From Rhodosporidiobolus odoratus (lineage: Eukaryota > Basidiomycota > Microbotryomycetes > Sporidiobolales > Sporidiobolaceae), in assembly GCA_034387635.1 (NCBI GenBank), contig JAOANU010000005.1:806001-870000 (forward strand): a DNA stretch of 64,000 nt, given 5' to 3'. The position numbers and the translations under genes were made by a program. Every line of letters starts with the position of its first letter. Within the stretch, counting starts at the first letter, position 1. Shown here piece by piece: positions 60,727-64,000 of the stretch. The notes under the pieces are model-generated. The model did no database searches. It had not been told where the DNA came from and saw nothing but the letters and a program-made list of their open reading frames with translations.

Positions 60727-61544
60727 CTAGTTGCACAACGCAAAGCACTCCATGCAAGAGCAGCAACACTGCAAACAGTCACAGCAGCATCGCATGACAC
60801 CGCAGCAGACCGACTCTTCGGACCGGGTAAGGTCCTCACCGTTGGCGTCTGCCCCACCGGCGTCGGAGGTTTCGAGGGTATCCAGTCCTCCACGCGGCGA
60901 GGTCGCCGCGGCAGCCCCAGTCCCGAGCGTGGCGAGAGGAATAGTCGATGCAGCAGCTGCGGGGGGAGTGCCGAAAGGGGTACGACCAGAGGGAGCTCCG
61001 GCAGAGGTTGAACGGTATGTACTACGTCTCCCTTGTCGTCATCAAAGTCGTCGGACGCAGTGCAGAGGACTTCCCGCGCTGCCTCTACGTCGTTTACTTG
61101 ATGCCTTCTTCGAATCAGGTGGAGGACGAAGCTGATAGCGCCTACCACGACGATGGATTGGCAGAACGGCGATTTGTAAGGCGATCAAGGTGAGGTAGAG
61201 CTTGGGGTTGTCGACGCTGTCGAGGTTGATGGCGGTCAATGCATCGCCTCCATGGGTGTGAGAAGCGGTCCAAGGTACCTGCAACCGCCAACACCTGTCT
61301 CGCCTTCACACGTCGATACCCAGGCGGTGAACGCGATTTGTCCCGTCGCGTCCGTTGCTTGAACAGCTACCGCCTTCTTTGCGCCAGCGTTCTTGAGGTC
61401 GATCGCAGGAGTTCCGCTGCCATCGAAGGTGAACGGCCCGGCAAGGATGGTGAAGTTGAGTGGGTTAGAGTCAGCGGTCGAAGAGCGCTGGACGATGCTA
61501 AGCTGAACGGGAAGGGCGAAGGAGCCGTCGAGGGAGAGTTGCAT
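60727..61544 (-). CDS. Receptor-like membrane protein with Cys-rich tail (start uncertain)
   Basis: Best model on the minus strand: exons 61279-61544, 61098-61216, 60727-61031 (229 residues from the first Met). The first exon resembles the small ectodomain seen in the gene at 10689 (LNFTILAGPFTFDG, AVQATDATGQIAFTAWVS), with a Cys pair. Exon 2 gives a hydrophobic helix (LYLTLIALQIAVLPI) then basic HRRGRR. Exon 3 is Ala/Gly/Thr-rich and ends in a tight Cys cluster (CCGVMRCCCDCLQCCCSC), likely palmitoylated if real. Upstream of 61544 the frame stays open and looks like a signal peptide (LLAFAFFARASPLFP), but no ATG exists on this strand up to about 62205. So the gene is either truncated or starts in an unseen way. 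A shorter reading of exon 2 to 61042 would give a basic tail instead. It lies between the two halves of the histidine pathway. Confidence 0.4.
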
Positions 61545-62550
61545 GTCTGGACAGATGATGTGACTGTGGCTGATGGGGATGCGGCCAGACTTGACGAAAG
61601 AGACTTTGAAGGAGGATTGTCGAGGAAAGAGAGGGGAAGCACGGGCAAAGAAGGCGAAGGCGAGAAGGCGAACGTATAGGGCGGATGCGAGATCGTGTTT
61701 TTGATGGCCTCTGTGGATGGACTCAAAGGAAAGGACGGGGAAGAGTGAGACAATGTGAAAAAGACGGCGAGGAGAAAGCCCCCTCGATCGGCAATCAACG
61801 CCTGAGAAGTCGCTTACCGGTTGGCTGTGCAGTCTCCTATACTTAGTACGGCTAGCGTGCGCCACCACTTCCGCGCTCGGGCTGTCCAGCACGATTCCTG
61901 CCGCTCCGGTAGGACCAGTCACGATCACTAATGGCGTTCAGGGTGCACTTGTTGGAAGATCTTGAGTAAAGAGCCCGTCCTGCGAAGCACAGCCCTAGTG
62001 ATAAGCGGTGCGTGTGATGCAGAATACAAATGAGCCCGTCGGGAAGCAGAAAGACCGAAGGACGATGCACAAAATGAAAGTCTGCGGAACCCTCAGACGT
62101 GCTGCTTAGTTCCCTCGAGGGAAGGCGGGCACACCTTTGCAGAACACACACACCAGATGATCCTTCCTATGCCTAGCGGAGCTGTTGATGCAAGGAAAGA
62201 GCACATCCATAAAACGTTGCGACCTTCTCAAACTGGTGGGAGGATCCGCGCGCGCTCTCCTTGCTCGCCCAGTTCAGCAGAGGCTGGACCAGAGCCGGGA
62301 GCGCATCGCGAAAGAAGACAGGATACTCGAATACAAGGTAACTGACTGACGTTTGGCGAGACAGCGAGGAGAGGATTCAGATACGTTCAGCTGGTGTGAC
62401 GAATTCCGATATCGACCACGCTGTGACAGGTGGCTAAGCCCGAAGCATAACGACGGCAGATCTGCTCGTCCCGCAGCGGAGAACAAAAAAGACGAAGCGG
62501 TTCCGCCGGCTGACGGAAGAGCTCGTCGCCCCTCTCTCCCTAATACATAT
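61545..62550. other. Region upstream of the receptor-like gene
   Basis: About 1.0 kb from the first Met of the receptor-like gene to the HisI-HisE stop. 61545-61730 stays in frame with the gene and probably codes its missing N-terminus; the rest holds its promoter and the 3' region of HisI-HisE. No tRNA or repeat seen. Confidence 0.4.
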
Positions 62551-63855
62551 CTACTTCTGCCCCTCCACCCCAACCGACTGATCTTGACTCAGCCCGAGCT
62601 TCTCCACCCATTCCGGCTTCGCATCTCCCTTCCTCCGCGTGACCTTCAAGCTCCGTCTTTCCAAGACCTTCTGCACATCCTTCAAGGATACCCCCATACT
62701 AACTGCTCGGGTCATGGCGAAGTAGAGCAAGTCTGCCACCTCGCCCGCCAGATCCTCCTTCGTTTCCGCATCGCACACCTCGCCCGCTTCTTCCATGATT
62801 TTCGCTCGGAGCAGTTTGGGCTCGTCAAAGAGCCGCTTGGTGTATGATCCAGCCGGCGCCTCCACCATCCGCTTCTTCAATGTTGCCTCCAGTTCCGCCA
62901 ACCCCGCGACCCCACCGAAACAAGAGGTCTGCTCTGGAACATGGCAGAACCCCTCCTTCTCGCCATTCGGACCAGTCTCGACGACGCCAAATTCGAGAGC
63001 GTCGTAATCGCAGTCGACGCGGATTCGTTCCACTCGCTGCATGGCTCCCGAGGTTTCGCCCTTCCTCCACAGGCCGTTACGAGATCGAGAGTAGTAGACG
63101 GCGTTACCGGAAAGGATGGAGTGGGCGACGGATTCTTCTGAGGAGTAGACGAGGCCGAGAGGGGTGGTGACGGAGGTGAGGGAGACGGGGACGGTAGCAA
63201 ACAGGCCGTCGGGGCGGTCGGAGCGGAGGGCAGAGGTGAAGAGGGTGGCGAGGCTGAGCTTGCCGTCGTCTGGATGCGGAACGGAGAGACTCCCGACAGC
63301 CATCGAGAGGAATGAGGAAGGGACCACCGAGATACCGCCGACCGTCTTGGACATGAGCTTGAACGCGGCAGGCTGGGCGAGTACCTGCTCCTCTGCTCTT
63401 GAAGCGGAAAGGACGAAGAGCTCGCGAGGCGATCCAGTAGCCTTCTTGAGCGCTGCCTTGACCGGCGCCAGCTCGTCCTCCAGGAAGCTCGAGGTCTCGA
63501 GGAGGACGGCTGAGATGCTGGAAAGGAGATCGGGGCTGCTGAGGAGGGCGGCGTCGGGCTTGTCGAGGTGCAGGACGAGGCGTTCGGCCGGTATTTGCGC
63601 GAGGAAGGCGGCGTTCTTTGAGACGATCCTTCGCGCACCCTTGTCCAGCAGCTTGACTGCATCCTCTAGCGAGATCGCACCGTCATCCAACACAAAGTAC
63701 TCGGCATTCGCTGGCAGAGCGGGAAGGAGGGAGTCGAGGAGAGTCGAGGGGATCAGGAGGGGCACGATGCGGGCAACAGCGGCGAGCAGGCCGTCAGGTA
63801 GTGCATCAGGTTGTGCTTCGATGAGCGGCAGGAAGGGAATTTGGCCGAATGACAT
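62551..63855 (-). CDS. Phosphoribosyl-AMP cyclohydrolase / phosphoribosyl-ATP pyrophosphohydrolase (HisI-HisE)
   Basis: One open frame without introns, ATG at 63855, 434 residues. It carries out steps two and three of histidine synthesis. Parts: an N-terminal domain (1-210) as in fungal HIS4/His7 proteins (MSFGQIPFLPLIE; LDDGAISLEDAVKLLDKGA), the cyclohydrolase domain (about 215-330) with VYSRSRNGLWRKGETSG, RVDCDYDALEF and a CHVPEQTSCFGG metal region, and the pyrophosphohydrolase domain (about 335-425) with KIMEEAGEVCDAE and GEVADLLYFAM. There is no histidinol dehydrogenase domain: the stop follows GVEGQK and the HisD protein is encoded separately 2.5 kb downstream on the same strand. S. pombe his7 has the same two-domain form. 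Confidence 0.95.
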   Translation of the reverse strand: MSFGQIPFLPLIEAQPDALPDGLLAAVARIVPLLIPSTLLDSLLPALPANAEYFVLDDGAISLEDAVKLLDKGARRIVSKNAAFLAQIPAERLVLHLDKPDAALLSSPDLLSSISAVLLETSSFLEDELAPVKAALKKATGSPRELFVLSASRAEEQVLAQPAAFKLMSKTVGGISVVPSSFLSMAVGSLSVPHPDDGKLSLATLFTSALRSDRPDGLFATVPVSLTSVTTPLGLVYSSEESVAHSILSGNAVYYSRSRNGLWRKGETSGAMQRVERIRVDCDYDALEFGVVETGPNGEKEGFCHVPEQTSCFGGVAGLAELEATLKKRMVEAPAGSYTKRLFDEPKLLRAKIMEEAGEVCDAETKEDLAGEVADLLYFAMTRAVSMGVSLKDVQKVLERRSLKVTRRKGDAKPEWVEKLGLSQDQSVGVEGQK

Positions 63856-64000
63856 TGTCGGCTGTCGATCGAGATGAAGTGGTTCATTGGAGTGGGTCAG
63901 CTCGCGTCGAGGCAGTACGGCCAGAGATGGGCAGGGCGTACTCAAGAGCAGCTAGTGTATTGTCAGTGCGAGTTCGACGGTGTTCCGCTTAATCCGTAGC

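Noticed and set aside
58199..63855. One trifunctional HIS4-type gene
   Set aside because: HisI-HisE has its own stop at 62551 and HisD its own ATG and N-terminus at 60077; about 2.5 kb with another gene lies between.

Overview
The window looks like nuclear DNA of a basidiomycete yeast, most likely a red yeast of the Microbotryomycetes (Rhodotorula/Sporobolomyces type). The sequence is GC-rich by eye and the genes are tightly packed. Most are cut by many short introns, often about 50-120 nt, with donors such as GTACGT, GTGAGC and GTGCGT and branch sites of CTAAC/CTGAC type. The proteins are fungal. The lineage call is inference; no marker gene fixes the species.

Layout. 0-6 kb: two low-complexity Ser/Pro-rich proteins. 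6.5-7.7 kb: a RING plus LysM protein. 8-10.2 kb: the AAA+ ATPase RVB2. 10.7-11.5 kb: a single-pass membrane protein with a PPxY tail. 12.1-15.6 kb: a Na+/Ca2+ exchanger of the NCLX type. 16-18.8 kb: a secreted GMC oxidoreductase, facing a CmcJ/AsaB-type enzyme at 19.9-21.1 kb. 21.3-23.3 kb: an acidic nuclear-type protein. 23.9-26.9 kb: a prenylated Skt5/Chs4-like chitin synthase activator. 27.7-29.6 kb: an MCH1-like transporter. 30.1-31.9 kb: the mitochondrial phosphate carrier. 32.3-38.3 kb: a DEAH-type RNA helicase, sharing a 163-bp divergent spacer with SIN3 (38.4-44 kb). 44.4-46.5 kb: an O-fucosyltransferase-like enzyme. 46.6-48.6 kb: methionine aminopeptidase 2. 48.8-49.6 kb: ribosomal protein eL34. 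50.8-51.5 kb: a small membrane protein. 52.3-54.8 kb: NOP2. 55.2-58.1 kb: a CobW-type metallochaperone GTPase. 58.2-60.1 kb: histidinol dehydrogenase. 60.7-61.5 kb: a second receptor-like membrane protein. 62.5-63.9 kb: the HisI-HisE enzyme.

Together the genes are mostly housekeeping: ribosome production and translation (NOP2, eL34, MetAP2), chromatin (SIN3, RVB2), transport (NCLX, MCH1, phosphate carrier), cell wall and secretion, and histidine synthesis. The three activities that form one HIS4 protein in Saccharomyces are present here as two same-strand genes in the fusion order, separated by the receptor-like gene.

Most striking details: a 64-G homopolymer in the first histidinol dehydrogenase intron; one intron that only works with a GA-AG pair and two with GC-AG pairs; a 6-nt exon in the CobW gene; and two genes whose start codon is an exon by itself. 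No RNA gene, transposon, CRISPR array or prokaryote-like island was recognised. Exon joins were worked out by hand from reading frame, family conservation and splice signals; every multi-exon model was checked for length divisible by three.
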